Part shown: in pieces, positions 17,544 to 25,237 of the stretch
Layout of the letters: the number at the start of each line of letters is the position of its first letter
Numbering within the stretch: position 1 is the first letter of the stretch
Assembly (NCBI RefSeq): GCF_001591445.1
Contig: NZ_BCUX01000013.1
Span: 82,350-146,349, forward strand
Direction of reading: 5' to 3'
Length of the DNA: 64,000 nt
From: Neobacillus drentensis NBRC 102427
GTDB lineage: Bacteria; Bacillota; Bacilli; Bacillales; Cytobacillaceae
The notes under the pieces: model-generated
Told to the model about the DNA's origin: nothing
Databases searched by the model: none
What the model saw: only the letters and a program-made list of their open reading frames with translations
Translations under genes and position numbers: made by a program

Positions 17544-18323
17544 GTGTCAGAACGATTAATTCAGTCTGTTGAAAGAGCCGCTGATATCCTTGAATTATTT
17601 TTGGTTACTAAACCAGAACTTAGTATCAAAGAGATTAGTGAGAATTTAAACTTATCAAAAAGTACTGTTCATGGAATTATCAAGACCTTGGAACATAGGG
17701 GCTATCTTCAACAAAATCCTGAAGATGCAAAGTATAGGCCGGGAATTAAACTGTTTGAACTTGGTAATTTTGTCGGAAAACATCTCGATATTGGGAAAGT
17801 TGCAAGACCATTTATTAGAGAGTTAGTGGATGAACTTAATGAAACCGTTCACTTAGTTTCCTTACAACGTGATGAAGTTATTTACATTGAAAAGGTAGAA
17901 GGGCATAGTACCCTTACTATTTATTCACATATTGGAAAAAGAGCACCTTTTCATAGTACAGGAGTTGGGAAGTCAATCCTTGCTTACTTAAATGAAAATG
18001 AGGCAAACAGAATCTTATCTTCCATCAAATTGGAATCGTTCACAAAGCACACGATGACAAATATTGAGGATATTAAGGAACAGTTACATTCGATCCGCGA
18101 GCAAGGCTATGCCGTAGATGATGAGGAAATTGAGCTAGGGTTGAAATGTATAGCCGCTCCCATTTTTAATCATCAAGGAAATGTAATCGCTTCAATCAGC
18201 TGTGCTGCGCCTAAAATGAGGCTTGATGAAAATAAGCTTCCTAAGGTTATTGCTGGAATTAAAAAGGCTGCAGCTGAGATATCTATTTGTTTAGGGTATA
18301 AAGGAAAGCACCTTATAGAATGA
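17544..18323 (+). CDS. IclR-family transcriptional regulator
   Basis: A 259-residue regulator. The N-terminal winged helix (ELSIKEISENLNLSKSTVHGIIKTL) is followed by the IclR effector domain with GVGKSILAYL and AVDDEEIELGLKCIAAPIF, the ligand-pocket motif. GTG 17544 is chosen because AAAGGAGG ends 6 bases before it; an ATG at 17538 abuts the site. Overlapping palindromes lie just upstream. It precedes the acetaldehyde dehydrogenase and hydroxy-oxovalerate aldolase genes by 46 bp, so it is probably the pathway-specific regulator of this lower meta-cleavage module. IclR proteins of aromatic pathways can be activators or repressors; the effector here is unknown. Confidence 0.9.
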   Translation: MSERLIQSVERAADILELFLVTKPELSIKEISENLNLSKSTVHGIIKTLEHRGYLQQNPEDAKYRPGIKLFELGNFVGKHLDIGKVARPFIRELVDELNETVHLVSLQRDEVIYIEKVEGHSTLTIYSHIGKRAPFHSTGVGKSILAYLNENEANRILSSIKLESFTKHTMTNIEDIKEQLHSIREQGYAVDDEEIELGLKCIAAPIFNHQGNVIASISCAAPKMRLDENKLPKVIAGIKKAAAEISICLGYKGKHLIE

Positions 18324-18369
18324 CTAGAGAGAATAAAAAAACACATTAATTTTTAGGAGGAGAATTATT

Positions 18370-19257
18370 TTGTCAAAAGTAAAAGTTGCCGTTCTTGGCT
18401 CAGGAAACATTGGAACAGATTTAATGGTTAAACTTGGACGTTCAGAATTATTAGAGTTAACAGCTGTAATTGGGATTGACCCGCAATCAGATGGATTACG
18501 ACGTGCCAGAGAATTAGGTTATGCAGGGGTTGATACTGGGATTGATGGTTTTCTTTCAGACCCAACATTAGAAGCTGACATCGTATTTGATGCAACTTCG
18601 GCCAAGGCTCATCTCTATAATGCAAAAGTATTAAAAGAAGCAGGAATTAAAGTAATTGATATGACTCCTGCCGCTGTTGGTCCATATGTATGTGCTGCCG
18701 TAAATATTGACGAACATTTAGATAAAGATAATATCAATTTAATTACCTGTGGCGGTCAAGCAACTATACCAATGGTCCATGCAGTTAACCGTGTCGCTCC
18801 AGTAGAATATGCAGAAATCGTTGCGACGATTGCCAGCTTGAGTGCAGGTCCCGGAACACGTGCAAATATCGATGAATTTACTGAAACCACTTCACTGGCT
18901 ATTTCAAAGGTTGGCGGTGCGAAAAAAGGCAAAGCAATTATGATTTTAAACCCAGCAGAACCGCCAATTATGATGCGTGATACTGTTTATACACTTGTTG
19001 AAGAAGGAAAAATGGACGAAGCAGCAATTAGAAAATCGATTGATGAAATGGCTGAAGTTGTTCAATCCTATGTACCCGGCTATCGACTACGGACCGAACC
19101 TATTTTCGAAGGAAATAAAGTAACCATCTTCCTTGAAGTAGAAGGTGCAGGAGATTACCTACCTAAATACGCAGGAAACCTAGATATCATGACATCTGCC
19201 GGTGTTAAAATTGCCGAAGCGTTTGCAAAAAAACTATTAACGAAAGCAACAGTTTAA
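18370..19257 (+). CDS. mhpF: Acetaldehyde dehydrogenase (acylating)
   Basis: A 295-residue enzyme of the MhpF/DmpF/XylQ family that converts acetaldehyde, CoA and NAD+ to acetyl-CoA. A Rossmann start ([19 protein letters not shown]) is followed by the catalytic cysteine in [17 protein letters not shown] and the conserved [14 protein letters not shown]. Translation starts at TTG 18370 behind GGAGGAG. In this family the enzyme forms a channelling complex with the aldolase encoded 23 bp downstream. Together they perform the last two steps of meta-cleavage pathways. Confidence 0.93.
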   Translation: MSKVKVAVLGSGNIGTDLMVKLGRSELLELTAVIGIDPQSDGLRRARELGYAGVDTGIDGFLSDPTLEADIVFDATSAKAHLYNAKVLKEAGIKVIDMTPAAVGPYVCAAVNIDEHLDKDNINLITCGGQATIPMVHAVNRVAPVEYAEIVATIASLSAGPGTRANIDEFTETTSLAISKVGGAKKGKAIMILNPAEPPIMMRDTVYTLVEEGKMDEAAIRKSIDEMAEVVQSYVPGYRLRTEPIFEGNKVTIFLEVEGAGDYLPKYAGNLDIMTSAGVKIAEAFAKKLLTKATV

Positions 19258-19280
19258 GCTGTGGAAAGGGGTAAATAAAA

Positions 19281-20309
19281 ATGACAAATGAAAGAGATAT
19301 TCTTATCACTGAGGTAGCCTTACGCGATGGAAGCCATGCCATCAATCATCAATATACAGTGGAGCAAGTACTTAAAGTGACAAAGGCATTAAACGATGCA
19401 AATGTTCCATATATTGAGGTTTCACATGGAGACGGGTTAGCAGGTTCGTCCTTACAGTATGGACTTTCACGTACAAATGAAATGGAATTAATTGAAGCAG
19501 CTGTTTCTGTTGCCGATAAATCTAAAATTGCGGTTCTTTTATTACCAGGTATCGGGACATTACATGAATTAAAAGAAGCAGCTAATTTAGGGGCAAAAAT
19601 GGCTCGTATTGCGACACATGTAACAGAAGCAGACGTGGCGCCACAACATATTGCCTATGCAAAAGAACTTGGGATGGAAACTGTAGGATTCTTAATGATG
19701 AACCATATGGCACCTGTCAGTAAGTTAGTTGAGCAGGCAAAACTAATGGAAAGCTATGGAGCGGACACAGTCTATGTGGTTGACTCCGCAGGATACTTAC
19801 TTCCTGATCAAGTTCGCGAACGTATTCGAGCCCTAAAACAATCGATTGGTGTTAATGTTGGTTTCCATGGCCATAATAATCTATCACTTGCAATGGCAAA
19901 CACACTTGTAGCCATTGAAGAAGGCGCTACTCGTATAGATGGCAGCGTTCGTTGCCTTGGTGCCGGTGCCGGTAATACACAAACAGAAGTACTTGTTGCA
20001 GTTTGTGAACGGATGGGAATTAAAACAGGGGTAGATTTATATAAAATGATGGATTTATCTGAGGATATTGTCGCACCACTTTTACAAGTACCACAAGAAA
20101 TTACCAAAGATAGCCTAACACTTGGATATGCCGGTGTATACTCGAGCTTTGCGCTTCATGCAAAACGTGCGGCTACAAAATTTGGTGTAGATTCACGTGA
20201 TATCTTAATTGAATTAGGCAAGCGGAAAGTAGTTGGCGGTCAAGAGGATATGATCGTTGAAGTAGCAGCAGAAATTGCTAAAAATAAGTCAAAAATAGTT
20301 TTGGCCTAA
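19281..20309 (+). CDS. mhpE: 4-hydroxy-2-oxovalerate aldolase
   Basis: A 342-residue DRE-TIM/HMG-CoA-lyase-like aldolase that splits 4-hydroxy-2-oxovalerate into pyruvate and acetaldehyde. The catalytic Arg-Asp pair is in EVALRDGSHAINHQ and the divalent-metal HxH is in GFHGHNNLSLAMANT; a C-terminal helical communication domain binds the partner dehydrogenase. GGAAAGGGG lies before the ATG. It is in one operon with the acetaldehyde dehydrogenase. The upstream steps (dioxygenase, dehydrogenase, tautomerase, decarboxylase/hydratase) are 18 kb away at 38-42 kb. Confidence 0.93.
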   Translation: MTNERDILITEVALRDGSHAINHQYTVEQVLKVTKALNDANVPYIEVSHGDGLAGSSLQYGLSRTNEMELIEAAVSVADKSKIAVLLLPGIGTLHELKEAANLGAKMARIATHVTEADVAPQHIAYAKELGMETVGFLMMNHMAPVSKLVEQAKLMESYGADTVYVVDSAGYLLPDQVRERIRALKQSIGVNVGFHGHNNLSLAMANTLVAIEEGATRIDGSVRCLGAGAGNTQTEVLVAVCERMGIKTGVDLYKMMDLSEDIVAPLLQVPQEITKDSLTLGYAGVYSSFALHAKRAATKFGVDSRDILIELGKRKVVGGQEDMIVEVAAEIAKNKSKIVLA

Positions 20310-20353
20310 AATTTTATATCTGACTAAAAAGAGATTAATAGAATAGGGTTTTT

Positions 20354-20382
20354 GGAAGAGGGGACAAAACTGTTCCCCTTCC
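20354..20382 (+). terminator. Imperfect hairpin after the aldolase gene
   Basis: GGAAGAGGGGACA pairs imperfectly with TGTTCCCCTTCC around loop AAAC; no solid T run follows, so it may be a weak terminator. Confidence 0.5.
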
Positions 20383-20436
20383 ATCAACTATTTTATATCG
20401 CAATAATAATTTTTTATTATCTATTTTTACTGCACT

Positions 20437-20450
20437 TGTAAGCGTTATAC
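20437..20450 (+). promoter_or_regulatory. cre-like site before the GntP-type permease
   Basis: TGTAAGCGTTATAC keeps the TGTAAGCGTT core of catabolite-responsive elements but departs at the last two positions. It lies about 80 bp before the permease start. Confidence 0.4.
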
Positions 20451-20527
20451 CCTTTTAAGAAGAGAGAGTGTGTGTCTTAATTTCATCTTAGCTGAAATTT
20501 ACATTATAGGATTAGAGGAGAAATTTT

Positions 20528-21937
20528 ATGGAATTAGTTGTTATTTTATTAGCTCTCGGAATGTTAATGTTTATCGCATACCGAGGATTTTCAGTTATCA
20601 TTTTTGCACCTTTATGTGCATTGTTTGCTGTGCTTTTAACAGAACCCGGATGGCTTCTACCTGTTTACTCTAATGTATTTATGGGGAAAATGGTTGAATA
20701 CATTCAGCTTTACTTTCCAATTTTCTTATTAGGAGCGATTTTTGGTAAAGTAGTAGAAATGTCAGGACTTGCTAAATCAATTGCTTCTACCATTGTTAAC
20801 GTCGTGGGTCAAAAACGAGGAATGTTAGCCATCGTTTTACTTGCTGCCATTTTAACATATAGTGGAATTAGCTTAGTAGTGGTAGCATTTGCTGTTTATC
20901 CATTTGCTGCACACCTATTCAGACAATCAAATATTCCAAAACGATTGATTCCAGGTACGATTGCGCTTGGTTCCTTCACCTTTACGATGGATGCATTACC
21001 TGGTTCGCCACAAGTACAAAACGTAATTCCAACAACCTTCTTTAAAACAGATCTTTATGCAGCACCTACGCTTGGGATTATCGGAGCGATTTTTATCTTC
21101 ATAATTGGAATGTGGTATTTAAACTCTCGTCGTAAAAAGGCAGAAAAAGCAGGAGAAGGTTATGATTGTTTCGGTACAATCAAAGAAACAAATGAAGTTT
21201 CCATTAATTTGGACGAAAATGAGAGTATTGGACGTAAAATTTTCGCCTTTTTACCTGTTTTATTAGTAGCTGTTTTAAACAAAGTATTTACAACGATTAT
21301 TCCAAAATGGTATCCAAACGGTTTCGATTTTGAATCCATTGGAATGAATTTTCCAAGCATTGAAACGTCTAAAGTTATTGGAATTTGGTCTGTTGAAATC
21401 GCCCTTTTAGTCGGTATTCTTGCTACCATTCTTTATAATCGTAAACCTGTTTTGATGAATTTCAAAGATGGAATGAGGATCGGGGTAGCAGGTGCACTCC
21501 TTGCTATTATGAACTCTGCAACAGAATATGGATTTGGAGCTGTAATTTCAAATATGCCTGGTTTTGGTATGGCAAGAGATGGAATTGCAAAAGTATTCTC
21601 GCATCCTTTACTAAACGGAGCTGTTACAACCAACATTCTTTCTGCAATCTCTGGTTCAGCTTCCGCTGGTATTGCCATCACTCTTGGAATGATGTCAGAA
21701 AAATATATTGAACTAGCAAATCAATTCGGTATTCCACTTGAAGTAATGCACCGTGTCATTTCCATGGCTTCAGGTGGTATGGATACACTACCACATAATG
21801 GGGCAGTCATTACCTTGCTGGCTATTACAGGTTTAACTCATAAGCAGTCTTATCGTGACATTTTCGCCATTACCATAATTAAAACCATCGCAGCATTCTT
21901 TGTCATTGCCGTATATTTGGTAACTGGGATTGTTTAA
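20528..21937 (+). CDS. GntP-family-like organic acid permease
   Basis: A 469-residue membrane protein with about 12 hydrophobic segments, related to the GntP/citrate-type ion transporters. Features include ALGMLMFIAYRGFSVIIFAP at the start, GRxxA-poor LLGAIFGKVVEMSGLA and the C-terminal SGSASAGIAITLGMM with GGMDTLPHNGAVITLLAIT. Such permeases import gluconate-like sugar acids or other carboxylates with protons. TAGAGGAG precedes the ATG. It is linked to the IclR/aldolase module, so the cargo could be an acid feeding the 4-hydroxy-2-oxovalerate step, but this is inference. Confidence 0.8.
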   Translation: MELVVILLALGMLMFIAYRGFSVIIFAPLCALFAVLLTEPGWLLPVYSNVFMGKMVEYIQLYFPIFLLGAIFGKVVEMSGLAKSIASTIVNVVGQKRGMLAIVLLAAILTYSGISLVVVAFAVYPFAAHLFRQSNIPKRLIPGTIALGSFTFTMDALPGSPQVQNVIPTTFFKTDLYAAPTLGIIGAIFIFIIGMWYLNSRRKKAEKAGEGYDCFGTIKETNEVSINLDENESIGRKIFAFLPVLLVAVLNKVFTTIIPKWYPNGFDFESIGMNFPSIETSKVIGIWSVEIALLVGILATILYNRKPVLMNFKDGMRIGVAGALLAIMNSATEYGFGAVISNMPGFGMARDGIAKVFSHPLLNGAVTTNILSAISGSASAGIAITLGMMSEKYIELANQFGIPLEVMHRVISMASGGMDTLPHNGAVITLLAITGLTHKQSYRDIFAITIIKTIAAFFVIAVYLVTGIV

Positions 21938-21987
21938 TAATCCAATGGTTAGATAAAGTATAAATATCTCTAGTCATAGAGGCATTT

Positions 21988-22033
21988 GCAAGTACACAAA
22001 GTCCAAGTTGGACAAGTTTACTTGCTTTTTTTA
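21988..22033 (+). terminator. Terminator after the permease gene
   Basis: GCAAGTA and GTCCA arms (21988-22005) pair with 22009-22025 around an internal loop, followed by T. Confidence 0.85.
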
Positions 22034-22170
22034 ATTGAACATAAAAAAATTCTCCAATTCTTTTAGCATTAAAATCAGTGATAATTGACATCAATGATTA
22101 GAAATATTACACTCAAATCTTGGAGAGGTTAAGATCGAAATATTATATGGACTGAAGGAGATTGGATTAT

Positions 22171-22602
22171 TTGAAAAAAACTGAAGAAAAAAGTACGTTA
22201 CCGGAAAATTATGAGGAATTAAAGAAACAAGCCAGTCGAACATCTAATTGGAGAGAGCGTTTAGATGCGGTTGAAGAGTTAGGAAATTGGAAGAACAAAC
22301 ATGTTGTCGATATACTTATACGAATCATGAATAATGATTCAGTCTATAAAGTTCAAGAAGCGGCATTCCGGAAGTTGAAAAGTTTAGGAGAAGATGTTCA
22401 ATTACCACAAAGGAAAAAAGGCGAATTTAATAAAGATATAAATAAAATTTTGTTAAGAATTAAGAAAAGTCTTCCTGAAGGTCATACCTTTGAAGAGTTT
22501 AAAGAGAAAGTAAAGAAAATGAGACTTGATGTGTATGATACATATGAAGGAAATAAAGGGTCTGATTTTGATAATTGGCTTGAAAATATGTGGGTGAAAT
22601 AA
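22171..22602 (+). CDS. Small HEAT-repeat-like protein
   Basis: A 143-residue, highly charged helical protein. Residues 25-75 (WRERLDAVEELGNWKNKHVV followed by DILIRIMNNDSVYKVQEAAF) form a HEAT-like helical pair, a protein-interaction scaffold; the rest is basic and helical. TTG 22171 lies 10 bases after AAGGAG, while TTG 22162 is too close to it. Between two terminators it stands alone. No function can be assigned. Confidence 0.7.
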   Translation: MKKTEEKSTLPENYEELKKQASRTSNWRERLDAVEELGNWKNKHVVDILIRIMNNDSVYKVQEAAFRKLKSLGEDVQLPQRKKGEFNKDINKILLRIKKSLPEGHTFEEFKEKVKKMRLDVYDTYEGNKGSDFDNWLENMWVK

Positions 22603-22606
22603 TGCT

Positions 22607-22645
22607 AAAAAAACAACACTTGAAACAAAAAGTGTTGTTTTTTTG
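22607..22645 (+). terminator. Terminator after the HEAT-like gene
   Basis: A stem of AAACAACACTT with AAGTGTTGTTT ends in a T run; it could also serve the convergent regulator gene. Confidence 0.85.
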
Positions 22646-22676
22646 TTATTGATTCATATAGTGCCATGTTGTAAGG

Positions 22677-23114
22677 TTAACGTTCCCGTTCTTTCAGCTT
22701 CCTATGCAATTGATTCAATCGCTCCATTAGCTGTTTGTATTCCTCAAGTCCAATATTACAGGATTGTATTTCGTTACTGACTGTTTTTGTAATTGCCTTC
22801 TTTTCATTCAGTGCTTTCTTTTGCAAAAAGATATAGACCCTGCGTTCATCAGTTTTTGAACGTTCTTTTCTAATCCATCCGTTTGCTTCCATCCTTGTTA
22901 GCATCGGAGTCAATGTTCCTGTACCTAAATGTAATTTTTTTCCAAGTTCTTTAACCGTTACACTATCTTTTTCCCATAGTGCTAATAAAACCAAGTATTG
23001 AGGATAGGTTAATCCATAAGGTTGAAGTGTACTGGAATATAACTTATTAAATTCACTCGCTGTTTCATAAACCGCAAAGCATAGTTGATTTTTTAAAAGC
23101 ATGAAGTCTTCCAT
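22677..23114 (-). CDS. MarR-family peroxide sensor, OhrR-like
   Basis: A 145-residue winged-helix regulator close to OhrR: LKNQLCFAVYETASEFNKLY at the N-terminus keeps the peroxide-sensing cysteine (residue 12 from this start; Cys15 in B. subtilis OhrR), and YPQYLVLLALWEKDSVTVKE and LGTGTLTPMLTRMEANGWI are the usual dimer and DNA-recognition elements. Oxidation of that cysteine releases DNA and derepresses peroxidase genes. ATG 23114 follows AGGTGA; a GTG nine bases upstream is in frame. It lies 23 bp behind the glutathione peroxidase gene in the same operon, indicating control of its own operon. Confidence 0.88.
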   Translation of the reverse strand: MEDFMLLKNQLCFAVYETASEFNKLYSSTLQPYGLTYPQYLVLLALWEKDSVTVKELGKKLHLGTGTLTPMLTRMEANGWIRKERSKTDERRVYIFLQKKALNEKKAITKTVSNEIQSCNIGLEEYKQLMERLNQLHRKLKERER

Positions 23115-23137
23115 GATGATCACCTAACTTTAAATAA

Positions 23138-23617
23138 CTATGATAATAAACTTTTTATATCCTTCTCAATTCTGCTTGGTTCCGTCGTTGGTGCATAGCG
23201 TTCAATCACCTGACCATTAGGGTCGACTAGAAATTTTGTGAAATTCCATTTAATATTTTTTGAAAGGGCTCCTGGTTTTTTGTTTTTTAAATGAGTAAAG
23301 AGGGGATCAGTATTCGTGCCATTTACATCAATTTTTGCAAATATCGGGAAGGTTACACCGTAATTTAATTGGCAAAACTGAGTTGTCTCATCAATATTTG
23401 CAAATTCTTGATTGGCGAATTGATCACATGGGAAGCCTAAAATTTCTAAGCCAAGCTCATGGTATTTTTCATATAATTCCTGAAGTCCTTTGAATTGAGG
23501 TGTCAATCCGCATTTACTAGCAGTATTGACAATTAATAATGGTTTGCCTTCGTAATCCATTAAAGATTTTTCCTCGCCATTAGTCATCTTTACACTAAAA
23601 TCATATATTGTTGTCAT
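23138..23617 (-). CDS. Glutathione peroxidase-family thiol peroxidase
   Basis: A 159-residue peroxidase. The peroxidatic cysteine is Cys36 in NTASKCGLTPQFKGLQ, further conserved motifs are LGFPCDQFANQE and KWNFTKFLVD (Trp of the catalytic tetrad), and Cys82 in TTQFCQL may help resolve the intermediate. Firmicute members generally use thioredoxin rather than glutathione to reduce organic peroxides. GGGAGATGC lies upstream of the ATG on the minus strand. It heads an operon with the OhrR-like regulator, and a 9-bp palindrome sits 39-60 bases before the start. Confidence 0.92.
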   Translation of the reverse strand: MTTIYDFSVKMTNGEEKSLMDYEGKPLLIVNTASKCGLTPQFKGLQELYEKYHELGLEILGFPCDQFANQEFANIDETTQFCQLNYGVTFPIFAKIDVNGTNTDPLFTHLKNKKPGALSKNIKWNFTKFLVDPNGQVIERYAPTTEPSRIEKDIKSLLS

Positions 23618-23655
23618 TTTAGCATCTCCCTGGATTATTATTTATTTTTTAATAA

Positions 23656-23677
23656 ATTAAATCGCCTACGATTTAAT
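23656..23677. promoter_or_regulatory. Palindrome before gpx, candidate OhrR-type operator
   Basis: ATTAAATCG and CGATTTAAT form perfect 9-bp arms around CCTA. An AT-rich inverted repeat in the promoter region is what an OhrR/MarR dimer would bind. Distance to the gpx start is 39 bases. Confidence 0.6.
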
Positions 23678-23779
23678 CTTACACAATTTACCTGAAAGTG
23701 GCAAGTTGAATATAATAATGCCACGTGGATATCTGGAAATATAAAAGAGAACGATAAAGGTGAAAAGGAGGTTTTGCAG

Positions 23780-24007
23780 ATGGACTTAAATTTATTTAAT
23801 AATAAAAACGATGAAGAAAAGAAAATTCTAAAAGACGTTCTTGAAGATTCCATCGCAACGGAAGAAAGTTTAATGCGGGACTATCTTATAACGGCAGAGC
23901 GAATTCATGATGATGATGAACTAAAAGAACGGCTCGAAAACTTTGCTGAAGGAAATGCGAAACGAACCAAACAACTGATTGATGAACTGAATGATATTAA
24001 AGAATAG
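23780..24007 (+). CDS. Small acidic helical protein, family not recognised
   Basis: A 75-residue protein, very rich in Asp, Glu and Lys, predicted to be two long helices (NDEEKKILKDVLEDSIATEE and LKERLENFAEGNAKRTKQLI). The pattern resembles half of a ferritin-like four-helix bundle, but the metal ligands are not convincing. AAGGAGG lies 8 bases before ATG 23780; a TTG at 23774 is less likely. It is divergent from gpx, with about 160 bp between starts. Unknown function. Confidence 0.7.
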   Translation: MDLNLFNNKNDEEKKILKDVLEDSIATEESLMRDYLITAERIHDDDELKERLENFAEGNAKRTKQLIDELNDIKE

Positions 24008-24010
24008 TAA

Positions 24011-24058
24011 AATAAAGTGCTCATCTGACGCTAGAATAGGATGAGCCTTATTCATTTT
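24011..24058 (+). terminator. Terminator after the small acidic protein
   Basis: GCTCATC/GATGAGC (24019-24025 with 24040-24046), extended by AATAA/TTATT, is followed by TTCATTTTTAT. Confidence 0.65.
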
Positions 24059-24154
24059 TATTGTTGCTCTGATTACCTCTATTATCCAAACATAAACCTT
24101 TTCTTTATATACCAAAATAAGATGGTTCACTTATTCATTCCAAAGGAGTTGGTT

Positions 24155-24568
24155 GTGTTGAAATGGCACAAGACGATACTTTCAATGATTCAACAGCGTC
24201 AAGATAAAAAGGTTGCGTTAGCTGTTGACACTTCCACGAATGAAGCCCCAAGCATTTTAATCAATAACATAGTAAAACTGTTTGAACAGCTTAAACCAGA
24301 TACCATTCTGGTGCAAGCCGACTTTAAAATTAGGAGTACTTCACCAGTCAAAAGTGATACAATTAAATACTATACACATGGTAAGTCTTCATATACTTTG
24401 GTACTTGAGTGGGCAGAGGAAGAAAATATCGATACGCTGTTTTATATTACCGATGTAACAGGCTTTATTGCTGAAGAAATTGACTCGGTTAGTTTTGAAA
24501 TGATTTGGCTTGTACCTGGTGCTATCTTACCAAGGGTTCCTTTTGGTAAAGCAATTAAGGTTGCTTGA
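24155..24568 (+). CDS. Orphan VWA-like domain protein (DUF2201-type C-terminal part)
   Basis: A 137-residue protein resembling the VWA-like C-terminal domain of DUF2201 putative metallopeptidases. It has the first strand and degenerate MIDAS (VALAVDTSTNEA), a central WAEEENIDTLFYITDVTG strand and the closing PRVPFGKAIKVA. The usual N-terminal HExxH domain is absent, so it is either a stand-alone module or a truncated remnant. AGGAG (24144-24148) supports GTG 24155, with TTG 24158 as alternative; although the frame stays open upstream to about 24041, that part overlaps the preceding terminator. Confidence 0.55.
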   Translation: MLKWHKTILSMIQQRQDKKVALAVDTSTNEAPSILINNIVKLFEQLKPDTILVQADFKIRSTSPVKSDTIKYYTHGKSSYTLVLEWAEEENIDTLFYITDVTGFIAEEIDSVSFEMIWLVPGAILPRVPFGKAIKVA

Positions 24569-24574
24569 AAAGAA

Positions 24575-24597
24575 ATCCCTCACGTTAAGTGGGGGAT
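24575..24597. repeat. 9-bp hairpin with an IS200/IS605-like terminal appearance
   Basis: ATCCCTCAC pairs with GTGGGGGAT (one T-G wobble) around loop GTTAA and is followed by GAATTC. Subterminal hairpins of IS200/IS605 elements and their TnpB-associated RNA ends often look like this. No tnpA or tnpB is nearby, so at most it is a scar. Confidence 0.35.
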
Positions 24598-24622
24598 GAA
24601 TTCGTTCGAAATGGAGTTTACG

Positions 24623-25237
24623 ATGAAAGAATATTATTATGATAAATTATTGGGGATTAATACGGGAGGGGACCAAAACGGATTTAATAAGTCTTTCCAT
24701 TACCATCGTTATGAACCCACACCCTATAGTGCGCTAGAAGAATTATTTAACCACTATCAATTGACTAGCAGCGATCGAATCGTTGACTTTGGGTGTGGTA
24801 AAGGGCGACTTAACTTTTTTATTTATTATCACTTTGGTGCAACGGTCGTTGGCATTGAAATGAATGAAGAATTCTATCAGGAAGCAATCGAAAATCAAAA
24901 TAGTTATTTAAAGAAAACTAAAATAATTGATAGCCCTATTTATTTTTATTGCTGCCTGGCAGAAGAATATCAGGTTGATCAAATTGACAATCGCTTTTAC
25001 TTTTTCAATCCATTTTCCATTCAAATTTTTATGAAAACAATTAATAATATATTACTATCAATTGAAAAATTCGAACGAAATATTGAATTGATTTTATACT
25101 ACCCATCAGAAGATTATATTTATTATTTAGAAAATGACACTTCCTTTGAATTGAAAAAGGAAATTACGCTTCCTTACTTTTATGAGCATAATTCTAATGA
25201 AAGATTTTTAATTTATCAGCTATTAGTTTCACGATAA
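24623..25237 (+). CDS. Class I SAM-dependent methyltransferase-like protein
   Basis: About 204 residues. Motif I of the Rossmann fold is DRIVDFGCGKGRLNFFIYY and motif II acid is in VVGIEMNEEFYQEA; NRFYFFNPFS occupies the position of motif IV and may define the substrate pocket. The protein is rich in Tyr and Phe. ATG 24623 has GGAG 6 bases upstream; in-frame ATGs at 24611 and 24596 are possible. Its 3' end overlaps the convergent uvrC-like gene by 22 bp. The substrate is unknown. Confidence 0.75.
   Translation: MKEYYYDKLLGINTGGDQNGFNKSFHYHRYEPTPYSALEELFNHYQLTSSDRIVDFGCGKGRLNFFIYYHFGATVVGIEMNEEFYQEAIENQNSYLKKTKIIDSPIYFYCCLAEEYQVDQIDNRFYFFNPFSIQIFMKTINNILLSIEKFERNIELILYYPSEDYIYYLENDTSFELKKEITLPYFYEHNSNERFLIYQLLVSR

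Noticed and set aside
20470..20673. 67-codon frame before the permease
   Set aside because: It overlaps the start of the permease gene in another frame and shows no family features.
24041..24154. Longer N-terminus for the VWA-like protein
   Set aside because: It would overlap the upstream terminator, has no ribosome binding site, and its residues are unlike coding sequence.
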